From Nostoc sp. CHAB 5824 (lineage in GTDB: Bacteria > Cyanobacteriota > Cyanobacteriia > Cyanobacteriales > Nostocaceae), in the NCBI RefSeq assembly GCF_020829665.1, contig NZ_JAIVFT010000001.1, positions 310,001 through 374,000 of the forward strand: 64,000 nt of DNA, in the 5' to 3' direction. Positions 37,633-47,322 of the stretch are shown here, piece by piece. A model generated the notes under the pieces. The model did no database searches and had not been told where the DNA came from. It was given only the letters and a program-made list of their open reading frames with translations. Numbering within the stretch: position 1 is the first letter of the stretch; every line of letters begins with the position of its first letter. The position numbers were made by a program, and so were the translations under genes.

Positions 37633-38610
37633 CTACTTACGCTCAAAGGATTTTATCAGAGGATTGGCAGTATTCAATAATTGCTCAAGCGACTGAGATG
37701 CTTCTGGCTGGTGGCGAACATAAGTGTCAATAAACAGACCAATAATTTCACTCATCAGCAAACGCAAGTTTTCTTGGGATTGAGTAGCTTTTAAGTCGAG
37801 AGAGGATCTAACTGTGGTGGAGTCTGGCTCATTGACTATCGAAAAGTGATTTGCTCCCTCGAAGATTACCAGATAGCTATCATTTCGTCCCCCAGCAATT
37901 GCTTCTTGGAATGTACGTATGACTGGGATGGTAGCATCCCCAGGACTTACACCATAGAGTTCGCTGGTAAGCATGAATCCATCACGGGTTCCTCCCATCA
38001 GTAGCAGTGGTAGGGAATCCGGTAAAGGTAAGATAGTTCCTGGTTCATACCCTATGGTTAAAAGCCCTCTGCTACTTGCGCCATAAGAAAAAGATGCAGC
38101 AACTCCAGGAAAAAACCGAGGATCAGCATTTGCGATCGATACTAAACCACCCGCAGAGTGTCCACCGAGAACGATCCGTTGTAAATCCAGCATTCCTGCT
38201 AAAACTCCTTGATTTTGTAACTGTTCGAGTTTAGCTAGGAGTGCTGGCAAGGCCGAAGCTGTGGCAGCAGTACGATAAATTGTGGGTTTCATCTTTTCAA
38301 AATCAACCCCTGGAGTCAGACTAATTATTCCTGGCCTAACTTCTGCAATCCAATTAAAGAGAACCACTACCAATCCATGTTCAGCCAATTTAACCGCTAA
38401 CCATTGATATTGTTGAGCATCACAATTATAGCCATTGAAGAAAACCACTACTGGAAAAGGTGCCTTTTCTGGATTAGCTGGCTCAATTCTCATACTTTTT
38501 TCTAGCTGACCCGGTATCTGTGCTGGATAGAGAATTTTCAGGTGAATGGTATCGTAAGGTGACTGGACACCCTCAACTTTGGCAGCTTCAAAAAAAGCAC
38601 GAACTGTCAT
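37633..38610 (-). CDS. alpha/beta-hydrolase (chlorophyllase / dienelactone-hydrolase-like)
   Basis: From ATG 38610, preceded by a strong AGGAAGGA site, 325 residues. Motifs: VVFFNGYNCDAQQYQWLA near residue 60, nucleophile elbow GGHSAGG near residue 150, a DPRFFPGVAASFSYGAS turn, LLMGGTRDGF and a late His in FEGANHFSIV. The catalytic Ser-Asp-His triad is intact. Chlorophyllases share this shape, but so do other carboxylesterases. The in-frame ATG at 38637 lies inside a family A repeat end and lacks a good site. It pairs with the SDR. Confidence 0.82.
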   Translation of the reverse strand: MTVRAFFEAAKVEGVQSPYDTIHLKILYPAQIPGQLEKSMRIEPANPEKAPFPVVVFFNGYNCDAQQYQWLAVKLAEHGLVVVLFNWIAEVRPGIISLTPGVDFEKMKPTIYRTAATASALPALLAKLEQLQNQGVLAGMLDLQRIVLGGHSAGGLVSIANADPRFFPGVAASFSYGASSRGLLTIGYEPGTILPLPDSLPLLLMGGTRDGFMLTSELYGVSPGDATIPVIRTFQEAIAGGRNDSYLVIFEGANHFSIVNEPDSTTVRSSLDLKATQSQENLRLLMSEIIGLFIDTYVRHQPEASQSLEQLLNTANPLIKSFERK

Positions 38611-38621
38611 CTGTTCCTTCC

Positions 38622-38755
38622 TTAAACTGTTACGCATTTAATTTGCACATTTACCTGATGACTGATGACTGAAAACCCGTGAACAGTCAACAGTCAACAG
38701 TCAACAGTTAACGACCATCAAGAGTGTTTATATATTTTAGACACGCATCAGCTTA
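38622..38755. repeat. MITE-like element, family A copy
   Basis: Begins TTAAACTGTTACGC and ends GACACGCATCAGCTTA. It is an inverted-orientation relative of 5900-6061, sharing the same order of TIR, heptamer arrays and ACGGGTTTTCAGTC/GTCGTTAAC blocks. It abuts the ribosome binding site of the hydrolase gene. The remaining gap to 39067 holds a palindromic AGAGACGCGATTAATCACGTCT at 38863-38884. Confidence 0.8.
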
Positions 38756-39066
38756 CTATGACTTCAAGAAAATCTTCCTCTCAGTGTACAATTGCTCCTC
38801 GCAAGCAAAATCTAATGATCTAAAATAACGAAGTAACTAAGTAGAAGGCAGAAGGCAACAGTAGAGACGCGATTAATCACGTCTGTATAGGAGTTAGGAA
38901 AATCATTTCGCTGATTGGCATTTTATGTTGAATTATGCTTACCTACTGGTAATGAAAAATTATTAGTACAAAAATTATACTTAACCTAATTGCAGTAAGT
39001 ATTGTAAGAAACAGTTGCGCCAATCTAGTAAATAAGTTTTTAAGGATAAACTTCAAGGATAAATTT

Positions 39067-39462
39067 ATGGCTAAAAAATCTCAAACAAATCTAGAACAAT
39101 ACCAAGATGTCAGATTATCTGCCACTACAAGAATTTGGGTAATTACAGTCGCCATTCTTGGAGTTTGCGTTCCACTGTCAGCAGTTACTAGAAGCGGTGC
39201 TATTCTTCCTTTAGTTGCAATTGGTGGCGCAGCTGTTGGTACAGTTGCTGTTTGGCGTTCTGATGAGCAAAAATCAAAAACTAACTATTTACAACAGCAG
39301 CAAATAGAACTGTTAGAGCAAAGATTAGCGAATTTAGAAACAATTGTTAGCAGTGATGACTTAAATTTGCAAATGAAAATTAAACAGATTGAGGCAAGAG
39401 ATACTTTTGGCGACTCCTCTGATGTAAGTAGTACACCCAGACAACCAAAACGCAAAGGTTAA
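39067..39462 (+). CDS. small membrane protein with coiled-coil tail
   Basis: 131 residues. After 20 polar residues, two hydrophobic helices (~23-42 and ~46-65) with a short loop are followed by a helical, Gln/Leu-rich coiled coil (~75-110) and a basic tail. AAGGA lies just upstream. This pattern (two helices plus a cytoplasmic coiled coil) occurs in several small cyanobacterial proteins of unknown role. No family is recognised. Confidence 0.65.
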   Translation: MAKKSQTNLEQYQDVRLSATTRIWVITVAILGVCVPLSAVTRSGAILPLVAIGGAAVGTVAVWRSDEQKSKTNYLQQQQIELLEQRLANLETIVSSDDLNLQMKIKQIEARDTFGDSSDVSSTPRQPKRKG

Positions 39463-40013
39463 AGTAATTCGTAATTTGTAATTATTATACCGCAAGGGTT
39501 TCATTGATTGGGAATGGGTGGTTTACTTCCGCCTTGCTCTGCTAGTAGTCTAGCAAAGCAACTTTCCTAGATATCTACAAATTTGACAAAACGAAAAAAC
39601 TTTTACCGACTCCCTACTTCCCAGTGCCCGCCCTCACCTAGCAATTTTGGGTTGGTCGAGTACTAGGTTGTTTTTGTGTGGGTATTTGCTGACTTAACGT
39701 TACCGCAACCTTTGAAATCTCTCTGAGATTAAACTTTCCTTTGCGGCTATAACTGTTTCTAGGGAAACAGTATCTCGTTGTCTATCTCCGTTAGAATTGA
39801 CTGACATCATTTAATTCTATATACTTCAACTGCATCAGTTCATAAAATGTCTAAGTGCAATAATCTCTATCTTTATCGTAAACATCTGCCAATGGCTGTG
39901 TTTTATTAGACTGCTAACATTACTGAATTTTTAATTATTTAAGGTTATAAACTTGAGTAATTGCATTGGTATAGCTTACCGTAGGTATGCAATAGTTTGC
40001 CGCAGGAATGCAG
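39463..40013. other. intergenic region
   Basis: About 550 bp with no supported gene. It contains a small hairpin CTGTTTCTAGGGAAACAG at about 39746-39763 and short GGGAGTAGGGAGTCG-like repeat text near 39600-39640. Nothing else stands out. Confidence 0.35.
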
Positions 40014-41777
40014 ATGGATTGGATTAGCTTACTCAAAGCTCAACAAGCTGACTTCCTTCAACGTGTGAAAAAACCTAAAACTTATGACTTATCTTTGCTA
40101 GAAAGTCAAGTAAAAGGTTGTCACACTGAAGTTATGGCTTTTTGGGGCGAGCCATTGGCTAGACTCCAAGAACTTTCTCGTCAACAAGCAGAAGTTCTTG
40201 CCAAAAATCCGCCGCCGACGCCGCCTGAATATCCTGAGCCTCCCGACTGGACGATACCTTTTCCCAAATACTTCCAACAACAAGCCCAAGATTATCTTTT
40301 GCGGGAGCATATTGTTGACGGGGTGATAACTGAACGTTTGGGGAAATTGGTAAAAAAAGTGTCACAAGATACCGTGCAAAACATGGTTTTAGATGATGAG
40401 GGAAATTTGTGTGGCGAAAGCAAATTTTCTTATGTACTAAAAGATAATCCTCAGCTAAGTGTTCAAGTTTATGTTGCTGATGGAGAAAGTTTTAATGGTA
40501 TTAAGAAAGACAAAATTAGGTGGTCGGTTACTCAAGAAGATTTAAGAAAGCACCAAGTATTAATTTTTTTGTGTTTATTTTATCCATCTACAGGTAAGCT
40601 AGGAGACGAAAAACAGAGCATAATTACAGGCTTTTTACCTGCGAATCAAATTGAACTTAATGAACCAAAACTTTACATTACTCCGAGTAACTTGTTGTAT
40701 GCGGGGGGGTTGAGTTGGTATTTAGAATCACTTATTGGCAAAAAAGATGCGCCACCATTAATTAATGAGAGAGCGATCGCAGATACAATACAGACTCTAC
40801 CATCAGAGCATTGCCTTAAGGATATAGTTGGTGACTGGGAATGCTGGCAGACTTTGCAAGGACACAACAGAGGCATTAATTGCCTAGCTTTCAGTTCTGG
40901 GTGTAAGAATGGCAAAGCCTTACCTATATTGGCAAGTGGTAGTCGGGGAGAGACGAAACTCTGGGATTTAAGCAAGGGTGAATTAATAGAGACATTATCA
41001 GAGTATCCTTGGGTGATATCTGGGCTGGTGGATGAAGTGAATTCCCTGGCTTTTAGTTCAGATGGACAGACTTTAGTGAGTTGCGGTGCAGATTCCACAA
41101 TTAAGCTTTGGCACGTAGGCGCACTAGACTTGATAGATATTTTGCACAAACATAATGGGGTAGTGCGGTGCGCTGCCTTCACCCCAGACGGCAGAATGTT
41201 AGCTACAGGCGGAGATGATAGAAAAATTCTGTTTTGGGATTTGATGCAACGTCAGGTTGCGATCGCACTTTCTTTAGATGATACAGCTGCTCATTCCCTG
41301 GTTTTAAGTCGAGACGGGGAAACTCTGGTGACAGGTAGCTATCGCAAAATTAAAGTCTGGCGCACCTTACCCCAGACGGGAGTCAAAAGTTTAAAGGACG
41401 CACAACCACTGCATACCCTCATGGGTCATTCTCACATCGTTCGTTCCTTAGCGATTAGTGCAGATGGTAAAATGCTCGTGAGTGGTAGCTGGGATCAAAC
41501 GATTAAAATTTGGCAATTGGAGACTGGGGAATTACTTTATACTCTTAAAGGACATAGAGATAGAGTATATGCGATCGCTTTAAGTCCCGATGGACAAATT
41601 ATCGCTAGCGGTAGTGCCGATAAAACTATCAAGTTGTGGCATTTACAAACCGGGGAATTGCTGGGTACGTTTACAGGTCATACTCATATAGTCACAGCAT
41701 TGGCTTTCACAGCTTCCGGCGAGATGTTGGTTAGCGGTAGTTTAGATAAGACAATTAAAATTTGGCAACGCAGTTAG
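40014..41777 (+). CDS. WD40 repeat protein with an unknown N-terminal domain
   Basis: From ATG 40014 (AGGA 7 bases upstream; the ATG two codons earlier lies too near that site) 587 residues. The N-terminal ~245 residues are unrelated to the WD40 part: polar and helical (LKAQQADFLQRVKKPKTYDLS), then a Pro-rich linker (NPPPTPPEYPEPPD), then a beta-rich domain with FSYVLKDNPQLSVQVYVADG. The C-terminal ~310 residues hold seven WD40 repeats, one propeller. The N-terminal domain looks like an effector or sensor, unnamed. The stop codon overlaps a palindromic repeat. The minisatellite and NACHT gene follow. Confidence 0.85.
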   Translation: MDWISLLKAQQADFLQRVKKPKTYDLSLLESQVKGCHTEVMAFWGEPLARLQELSRQQAEVLAKNPPPTPPEYPEPPDWTIPFPKYFQQQAQDYLLREHIVDGVITERLGKLVKKVSQDTVQNMVLDDEGNLCGESKFSYVLKDNPQLSVQVYVADGESFNGIKKDKIRWSVTQEDLRKHQVLIFLCLFYPSTGKLGDEKQSIITGFLPANQIELNEPKLYITPSNLLYAGGLSWYLESLIGKKDAPPLINERAIADTIQTLPSEHCLKDIVGDWECWQTLQGHNRGINCLAFSSGCKNGKALPILASGSRGETKLWDLSKGELIETLSEYPWVISGLVDEVNSLAFSSDGQTLVSCGADSTIKLWHVGALDLIDILHKHNGVVRCAAFTPDGRMLATGGDDRKILFWDLMQRQVAIALSLDDTAAHSLVLSRDGETLVTGSYRKIKVWRTLPQTGVKSLKDAQPLHTLMGHSHIVRSLAISADGKMLVSGSWDQTIKIWQLETGELLYTLKGHRDRVYAIALSPDGQIIASGSADKTIKLWHLQTGELLGTFTGHTHIVTALAFTASGEMLVSGSLDKTIKIWQRS

Positions 41778-41778
41778 T

Positions 41779-41800
41779 AGAGACGCGATTAATCGCCTCT
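41779..41800. repeat. AGACGCGATTAATCGC palindrome
   Basis: AGACGCGATTAATCGCCTCT is nearly self-complementary and a common small palindrome in this genome (a copy is at 38863-38884). It overlaps the end of the WD40 gene. Confidence 0.65.
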
Positions 41801-41810
41801 GTTCATCCAT

Positions 41811-42089
41811 TTTGAACTCCGTCAACGAGTATTTGAACTGGATGAATCCACCTTTTATCCCCGTTAACGAGTCTTTGAACTGGATGAATCCACCTTTTAT
41901 CCCCGTTGACGAGTCTTTGAACTAGATGAATCCACCTTTTATCTCCGTGAACGAGTCTTTGAACTGGATGAATCCACCTTTTATCTCCGTTAATGAGTCT
42001 TTGAACTGGATGAATCCACCTTTTATCTCCGTTAATGAGTCTTTGAACTGGATGAATCCACCTTTTATCTCCGTTAACGAGTCTTTGAT
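41811..42089. repeat. 42-bp minisatellite
   Basis: Six full copies of a 42-bp unit (the sixteen-base core TGAATCCACCTTTTAT occurs at 41842, 41884, 41926, 41968, 42010 and 42052, exactly 42 bp apart) with partial units at both ends. No spacers lie between units, so it is not a CRISPR array. Because 42 is a multiple of 3, both strands stay open over the array; neither looks like a gene. Confidence 0.85.
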
Positions 42090-42206
42090 ACTCGTGAACA
42101 ACAAAATTTAAAAACTCTCTGCGCCTCTTTGCCTCTGCGTGAAACTTAAAACTCTGCTAACAGCGCTTCCAAGTAGCGAGTGAAATTATATACAATAGCT
42201 TATCAG

Positions 42207-42278
42207 TTGCCTATACTCAATGATACCGAGTTAGAACTGACAGTTAAACAAGTTTTTAGCTGGTTGAATATGAGTTAA
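42207..42278 (+). pseudogene. Uma2-family C-terminal relic
   Basis: The frame reads LPILNDTELELTVKQVFSWL then NMS and stop. This matches the end of the intact Uma2 gene at 46709-47269 (LPILDGIELELTVEQVFGWL). Upstream sequence has lost the frame. It is a leftover of a former third copy of this family. Confidence 0.75.
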
Positions 42279-42282
42279 GTAA

Positions 42283-42433
42283 TATAGCGGTTCTCAGTTG
42301 AGTGCAATAAAGACCTAACCCCCAACCCTTTCCCTACTAGCGTTGGGGAGTAAGACTTAAAGCCTCTCTCCTTTTAGGAGAGAGGAATGGAAGTGAGGTC
42401 AAAGTCTATTGCATACAAACGAGAAGGGCTATA
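42283..42433. repeat. MITE-like element, family B copy 2
   Basis: 151 bp bounded by TATAGCGGTTCTC and GAGAAGGGCTATA, with the internal CCTCTCTCCT/AGGAGAGAGG hairpin, near-identical in layout to 396-535. Confidence 0.78.
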
Positions 42434-42475
42434 CAGTTGCATTTTTACCAAATTGATGGTGTTGGAGAATAGTCT

Positions 42476-45400
42476 ATGGCGATGACGAAACTCTGGAAGT
42501 TTTTGCGAAACATTCAGGATTTGAACTGGGGACAAGGCGTAGAGGTAACAAAGACTGGAGCCGAAGCAGCTAAAGCCGTGCTTGATTTGGCAAAAGCAAT
42601 TAAGGAGCAAAAACCCAATGTTCAAAACTTCAAACCATATCTAGAACAGATTTCCTCGCTATTAGATGTATTTAATTCTCCTCTGGGTCAAATTACCAAG
42701 GAAGTAATTCCTTTTGCACCCATCGCCATTAATATACTAAAGTTCATTATTGATGCAACCAACAAAGAGCCAAGTTTAGAAAGCTGTGTGCTACTAGTTA
42801 GTCAGGCTGCTTACATAGATAGCTTTCAGGATATTCTCAAACAAGATTCCGAATTACTCAAGAAAATTGATCGAGACCTTCCAGCTTCTCATGCTCTAGC
42901 TTTGCAAATTCAGAAATTAGGTGAGCAAGAATTTGATGCGCGAGAAGTGAAGAAAGCCATTCTCTATTTCCACGAATCTCAACTAGCAGAATCATTTAAT
43001 CAGATTTTACAGCAACGCTTGCAAGAAGCGGGATTAGATGAGACAGAAGCAAAAACCTTAACTGAACGAGTGGCGCGTCACACCGATGAATATATGCAAG
43101 ACGCATTGGTAGAAGTCGGAGAGAAAGCGGACAAACTTTGGAAATGGTACAGCGCCGGAGGAAAAGAAAAGCTAGAAAAAAATCTGAATATTGAAGATTA
43201 TTTAGAACAGGTAATTAAACCAAAGCCAGAAGAAAAGATTTTTGATGAAACCCATATTACATTTCGGGATTTGTATGTACCTTTGCAAGTCAAAGAACTG
43301 GATGCTAAAGACAATGCAAGCCTGGAACTGGAAGCGTGGGTTAAGGCAATACTGAATGACCCAGATGTAAAACACAAACAAGTTTTGTTTATTCAGGGCG
43401 AAGCTGGACGGGGGAAAAGTGTTTTTTGTCGAATGTTTGCCGATTGGGTACAGCGCGAATTGCATCCCAGCTTTACCCCAATTCTGATTCGGTTGCGAGA
43501 TTTGCGCGTACTAAAAGATAACTTAACTGATACTTTAGAAAACTATTTACAACACCTTGATTTTGTCACCAGTGATTCAGGCTGGCTGACAGATAAAAAT
43601 ACTCGGTTTTTGTTTTTACTGGATGGGTTTGATGAGTTGTTGCTCGAAGGACGAGCCAGTGGCGGCTTGAAGGAATTTTTAGAACAGGTGGAACAGTTTC
43701 AAAAAGACCCCTTTTGCCGTCATCAGTTTTTAGTTACCGGTCGTCCCCTAGCGCTGCAAGGAAATGAGCGTTTCCTCTCACAAACTAAAAGCTTGAAGCG
43801 CGTCGAACTTCAGCCAATGGATGACTCAATTCAGCAAAAATGGCTGCAAAAATGGTCAGTTGCAGCTCAAGTTAACAAGAGTGAGTTTGAAGAATTTTTG
43901 CAGGCTTGCCCTAATGAAGTCAAAAATAAACTAGCACGAGAACCCTTACTGCTTTATTTACTAGCGCGGATGCACCGAGACAACCGTTTCAACGTCCAAA
44001 TGTTTGCAGGCGCAGATGCTATTAAGGCAAAAATCCGTATCTATGATGAATCAGTGAAGTGGGTACTAGAAAAACAGCGTGACAGTGAAAATCAAAATGA
44101 TAATTCCCGCTTGACTGGATTTGAGAGCGAAGATTTGCGGCAGTTTCTCACGGAAGCCGCTTTGTGTGTGGTGCAGTCTGGGAATGAATCTGCGAGAGTG
44201 ACGATGTTAGAAGCACGACTCAAAGACAGCAACAACCCAGCAGCAAAGTTAATTCAGCAAGCCAGACAGGAGAATGCCTCGGAAAAAAATCAACAAGATA
44301 AGCTACTCAATAATTTGTTGACGGCATTTTATATTAAACCAGCTTCAGGCGATAAAGGCGGCTCAGTTGAGTTTGTTCACAAGAGTTTTAGCGAGTTTTT
44401 ATTCGCAGAACGGTTACTAAAAAGCTTTATCGATTGGACAACCAAGTTAAGCAAGCGTGACTTTATTACCACGGAGGTAATGGATAAGCAGATTTACGAT
44501 TTATTAGGTTATGGAAATTTAACGCTTGAAATTGTCGAATATTTGATGGGTTGGTTGGCTGAGAATTCAGAATTTCCAAACGTGGAACGCTTGTGTCAAC
44601 TCTTTCAAAGATTAGTGCAATTCTACTTCCGTTGGTGCGATGGGGAATTTATTGATGCAGAAGATGCAAACCTGCCTTTGATAAAGAAAAAACAATTGCG
44701 GGAGCAATTACCAGAGCGAGAAATTAAGTTGGGATTGCGTCAGGTGGATGTGTATACAGGGCTGAATGTGATGATTTTGCTTCTAGAGTTGCATCGCTAT
44801 GCCCAAAGAAAAGACGACCTCAAAGACAAAATTACCTTTCACCCCTGCGGTAAACCTAATACCGATCAATTTGACTCAGAACGCTTGCTCCGTATTATCG
44901 GCTATAGTCACTGCCTGAGTATCTCTGCTTTTAGAGAAAACTTAAGATTATTTCTCAGCGATGCCAACCTCATCGCTGTCAACCTCAGCCGTGTCAACCT
45001 CAGCCGTGCCAACCTCAGCCGTGCCAACCTCAGCCATGCCAACCTCAGTGGTGCCAACCTCAGTGGTGCCTACCTCAGTGGTGCCAACCTTAGTGGTGCC
45101 AACCTCAGCCATGCCTACCTCAGCCATGCTAACCTCAGCGGTGCCGGCCTCAGCAATGCCAACCTCAGCAATGCCTACCTCAGCAATGCCTACCTCAGCG
45201 ATGCCAACCTCAGCGATGCCAACCTCAGCCATGCCAACCTCAGCCATGCCAACCTCAGCGGTGCCGACCTCAGCCATGCCAACTTCAGCAATGCCTACCT
45301 CAGCAATGCCTACCTCAGCCATGCCTACCTCAGCCATGCTAACCTCAGCAATGCCAACCTCAGCAATGCCAACCTCAGCAATGCCAACCTCAGCAATGCC

Positions 45401-45979
45401 AACCTCAGCGATGCCAACCTCAGCGATGCCAACCTCAGCCATGCCAACCTCGAAGCACTTATATGGAATAGCAACACAAAATGGCTCAATGCACAAGGGC
45501 TGCATGAAGCAGTAGACGTATCTCCAAAGTTGGCGCAAGACAAAGCTTTTGCGGCTGTGGTTGCCTTGAGTCAGGGCATCAGTTGGGTGAAAGAAGGCAA
45601 AATTAAAGAAGCACAAGAAGCTTTCAAACAAGCCCAAATATTTGACCCTAGTTTGAGAAACACTGCTGAATTTCAAAATAGCATTTGCTGGGTTGGCTGT
45701 TTACACGGTTATGCTCAAGGTGTTTTCAAAATCTGTGAAAAAGCCGTTACCTTAGACCCGGACAATAAAAGCTATCAAGACAGTCGAGGACTGGCTAGAG
45801 TTTTGACTGGCGACTTGGCAGGGGCATTAGAAGATTTTCAAGCTGCTGTAGACAGTGGCGCACTTGATTACTCAAATGATGTGAAGCAGCGACGGCTAGG
45901 CTGGATAGAAGCACTAAAGTCAGGAAATGATCCCCTCACGCCAAAGGAATTAGAGAAGTTGCGGCGGGTTGAAGGCTAA
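42476..45979 (+). CDS. NACHT ATPase with 33 pentapeptide repeats and TPR-like tail
   Basis: 1167 residues. A helical N-terminal part (~1-260) has [20 protein letters not shown]. The NACHT NTPase follows: Walker A GEAGRGKS 308-315, Walker B FLLDGFDE 380-387, a VTGRPLAL sensor and a helical arm to ~820. Residues ~829-993 are 33 pentapeptide repeats, then a C-terminal ~170-residue helical region with a TPR-like feature ([14 protein letters not shown]). The layout is that of bacterial NLR-like defence proteins (bNACHT class), where C-terminal repeats sense and the N-terminal domain acts. The trigger and effector here are unknown. GGAG lies 8 bases before ATG 42476. It is flanked by WD40 and Uma2 genes. 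Confidence 0.88.
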   Translation: MAMTKLWKFLRNIQDLNWGQGVEVTKTGAEAAKAVLDLAKAIKEQKPNVQNFKPYLEQISSLLDVFNSPLGQITKEVIPFAPIAINILKFIIDATNKEPSLESCVLLVSQAAYIDSFQDILKQDSELLKKIDRDLPASHALALQIQKLGEQEFDAREVKKAILYFHESQLAESFNQILQQRLQEAGLDETEAKTLTERVARHTDEYMQDALVEVGEKADKLWKWYSAGGKEKLEKNLNIEDYLEQVIKPKPEEKIFDETHITFRDLYVPLQVKELDAKDNASLELEAWVKAILNDPDVKHKQVLFIQGEAGRGKSVFCRMFADWVQRELHPSFTPILIRLRDLRVLKDNLTDTLENYLQHLDFVTSDSGWLTDKNTRFLFLLDGFDELLLEGRASGGLKEFLEQVEQFQKDPFCRHQFLVTGRPLALQGNERFLSQTKSLKRVELQPMDDSIQQKWLQKWSVAAQVNKSEFEEFLQACPNEVKNKLAREPLLLYLLARMHRDNRFNVQMFAGADAIKAKIRIYDESVKWVLEKQRDSENQNDNSRLTGFESEDLRQFLTEAALCVVQSGNESARVTMLEARLKDSNNPAAKLIQQARQENASEKNQQDKLLNNLLTAFYIKPASGDKGGSVEFVHKSFSEFLFAERLLKSFIDWTTKLSKRDFITTEVMDKQIYDLLGYGNLTLEIVEYLMGWLAENSEFPNVERLCQLFQRLVQFYFRWCDGEFIDAEDANLPLIKKKQLREQLPEREIKLGLRQVDVYTGLNVMILLLELHRYAQRKDDLKDKITFHPCGKPNTDQFDSERLLRIIGYSHCLSISAFRENLRLFLSDANLIAVNLSRVNLSRANLSRANLSHANLSGANLSGAYLSGANLSGANLSHAYLSHANLSGAGLSNANLSNAYLSNAYLSDANLSDANLSHANLSHANLSGADLSHANFSNAYLSNAYLSHAYLSHANLSNANLSNANLSNANLSNANLSDANLSDANLSHANLEALIWNSNTKWLNAQGLHEAVDVSPKLAQDKAFAAVVALSQGISWVKEGKIKEAQEAFKQAQIFDPSLRNTAEFQNSICWVGCLHGYAQGVFKICEKAVTLDPDNKSYQDSRGLARVLTGDLAGALEDFQAAVDSGALDYSNDVKQRRLGWIEALKSGNDPLTPKELEKLRRVEG
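44960..45454 (+). repeat. 15-bp tandem repeats encoding the pentapeptide array
   Basis: 495 bp, exactly 33 units of 15 bp, consensus close to GCCAACCTCAGCNAT. Third positions are nearly fixed, so the array has expanded recently by slippage or unequal exchange. All six frames lack stops over much of it, which creates spurious long frames on both strands. Confidence 0.88.
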
Positions 45980-46007
45980 CGCACCCTGAATTGTCGATGG
46001 TGCGTTA
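45977..46007. terminator. TAACGCACC/GGTGCGTTA hairpin
   Basis: A 9-bp stem TAACGCACC / GGTGCGTTA with a 13-base loop immediately after the NACHT gene; the stop codon itself lies in the stem. There is no U-run, so this could be a small dispersed palindrome or a weak terminator. Confidence 0.5.
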
Positions 46008-46067
46008 CGCTAAAGCGATAACTCTACTGGTGTGGCTAAAGCTATTGTCGAAACGGTAGAAAAGGCT

Positions 46068-46628
46068 ATGACGGTAACTACCTATAAATGGACAATTGAA
46101 CGCTATCACCGAGCAATAGAAGCAGGGATTTTTGATGACCAACCCATTGAACTATTGCGCGGCGACCTCATAGTTATGCCCCCAGAACGAGAACCCCATG
46201 CCTACTACAATACCGAAGCAGCTGATTATCTCCGCACACTGCTAGGCGAACCGGCAAAAATCCGCGATGCTAAACCCATCACCCTACCCAACGACTCAGA
46301 ACCCGTCCCCGATGTTGCTATTGTCAAACCTATAGGCGACGCCTACTTAGAACACCACCCTTACCCTGAAGATATATTCTGGATTATCGAATTTTCTCAG
46401 TCCACCTTGAGCAAAGACCTAGGTGATAAAAAAGACATCTATGCAGAAGCAGGCATTACTGAATATTGGGTTGTCAATCTCAAAAATCCTCAGTTACTAG
46501 TATTTCGAGACTTAAAAAATGGGCAATACACAACTGAACTGACATTAACCACTGGTACTATTGTCCCCCTAGCCTTTGGTGATGTATCAGTCCAAGTTCA
46601 TCGCCTCGTAGGTTTCCCAAAAATATAA
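46068..46628 (+). CDS. Uma2 family endonuclease-like protein (copy 1)
   Basis: From ATG 46068 the product is 186 residues and begins MTVTTYKWTIERYHRAIEAG, a start typical for the family. A GTG at 46032 would add 12 residues. The PD-(D/E)xK core is visible: VPDVAIV, then WIIEFSQSTLSKDLGDKKDIYAEAGI with the acidic and lysine residues. Uma2 proteins are very common in cyanobacteria; their real substrate is mostly unknown. It follows the NACHT gene closely and may be a passenger or a partner. Confidence 0.82.
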   Translation: MTVTTYKWTIERYHRAIEAGIFDDQPIELLRGDLIVMPPEREPHAYYNTEAADYLRTLLGEPAKIRDAKPITLPNDSEPVPDVAIVKPIGDAYLEHHPYPEDIFWIIEFSQSTLSKDLGDKKDIYAEAGITEYWVVNLKNPQLLVFRDLKNGQYTTELTLTTGTIVPLAFGDVSVQVHRLVGFPKI

Positions 46629-46708
46629 TTTCTAGCACCTATCGGAAACGAAGGATGCGAGGCAAGCTAACGCCCATAATAAAACTATCCCCTTTATGCT
46701 ATTTGCTG

Positions 46709-47269
46709 ATGACTATTGCCACTCAACCCCAACTAACTTTAGAAGAGTTCCTCAAACTGCCAGAAACTGAACCAGCATCAGACTTTATCAACGGAGAAAT
46801 CATTCAAAAACCTATGCCTGAAGGTGAACATAGTCTACTTCGAGGTAAGGCATTTGAAGTGATTAATAAATTGGCAGAAAGCCAAAAAATTGCTTTGGCT
46901 TTACCAGAACTGCGTTGTACCTTTGGCGGTGCTTCTATCGTCCCTGATGTGTCGGTGTTTCGCTGGGGGAGAATTCCTAAAACTCCATCTGGCAGAATTG
47001 TTAATCGCTTTGAAATTCATCCCGACTGGGCAATTGAGATTCTTTCCCCAGACCAAAAGTTCACAAAAGTGTTGAGTAAATTATTGCATTGTTCACGCAA
47101 TGGTACTGAACTCGGCTGGTTAATCAACCCTGAAGACGAAAGTGTGCTGGGGATTTTTCCTGGACAGCGAGTGGAATTATACGATGCTGCTGAGAAATTA
47201 CCCATCCTTGACGGTATCGAGTTGGAACTAACTGTAGAACAAGTTTTTGGCTGGTTGAGTTTCACGTAA
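46709..47269 (+). CDS. Uma2 family endonuclease-like protein (copy 2)
   Basis: From ATG 46709 the product is 186 residues and begins MTIATQPQLTLEEFLKLPET. Core: DFINGEIIQKPMP, IVPDVSVFRW, WAIEILSPDQKFTKVLSKL (the E and K of the PD-(D/E)xK site). The ending is ELELTVEQVFGWLSFT. An earlier in-frame ATG at 46655 adds a poor leader. It differs enough from copy 1 to be an old paralogue. A 72-bp relic of this type lies at 42207-42278. Confidence 0.82.
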   Translation: MTIATQPQLTLEEFLKLPETEPASDFINGEIIQKPMPEGEHSLLRGKAFEVINKLAESQKIALALPELRCTFGGASIVPDVSVFRWGRIPKTPSGRIVNRFEIHPDWAIEILSPDQKFTKVLSKLLHCSRNGTELGWLINPEDESVLGIFPGQRVELYDAAEKLPILDGIELELTVEQVFGWLSFT

Positions 47270-47304
47270 AAAAGCGATCACTCTTGAAGTAAGCGATCGC
47301 TTTT
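47270..47304. terminator. bidirectional terminator between Uma2 and ftsH
   Basis: AAAAGCGATC and GATCGCTTTT form a 10-bp stem; T-runs face both ways (CGTAAAAA on the left, TTTT on the right). It lies between convergent genes and embeds a HIP1-like octamer. Confidence 0.65.
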
Positions 47305-47322
47305 CAATTCAATCTGCAATTA

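Noticed and set aside
41811..42089. CRISPR array
   Set aside because: Units are contiguous and lack unique spacers.
41922..42111. Open frames of ~60 codons on both strands over the 42-bp repeat
   Set aside because: They are produced by the repeat length being a multiple of three; no ribosome site or protein-like content.
44948..45676. A 242-codon frame on the minus strand and a 184-codon frame on the plus strand over the pentapeptide array
   Set aside because: Both arise because the 15-bp repeat has no stop in other frames. The products are monotonous repeats (MAEVG, MPTSA) without features of a protein.
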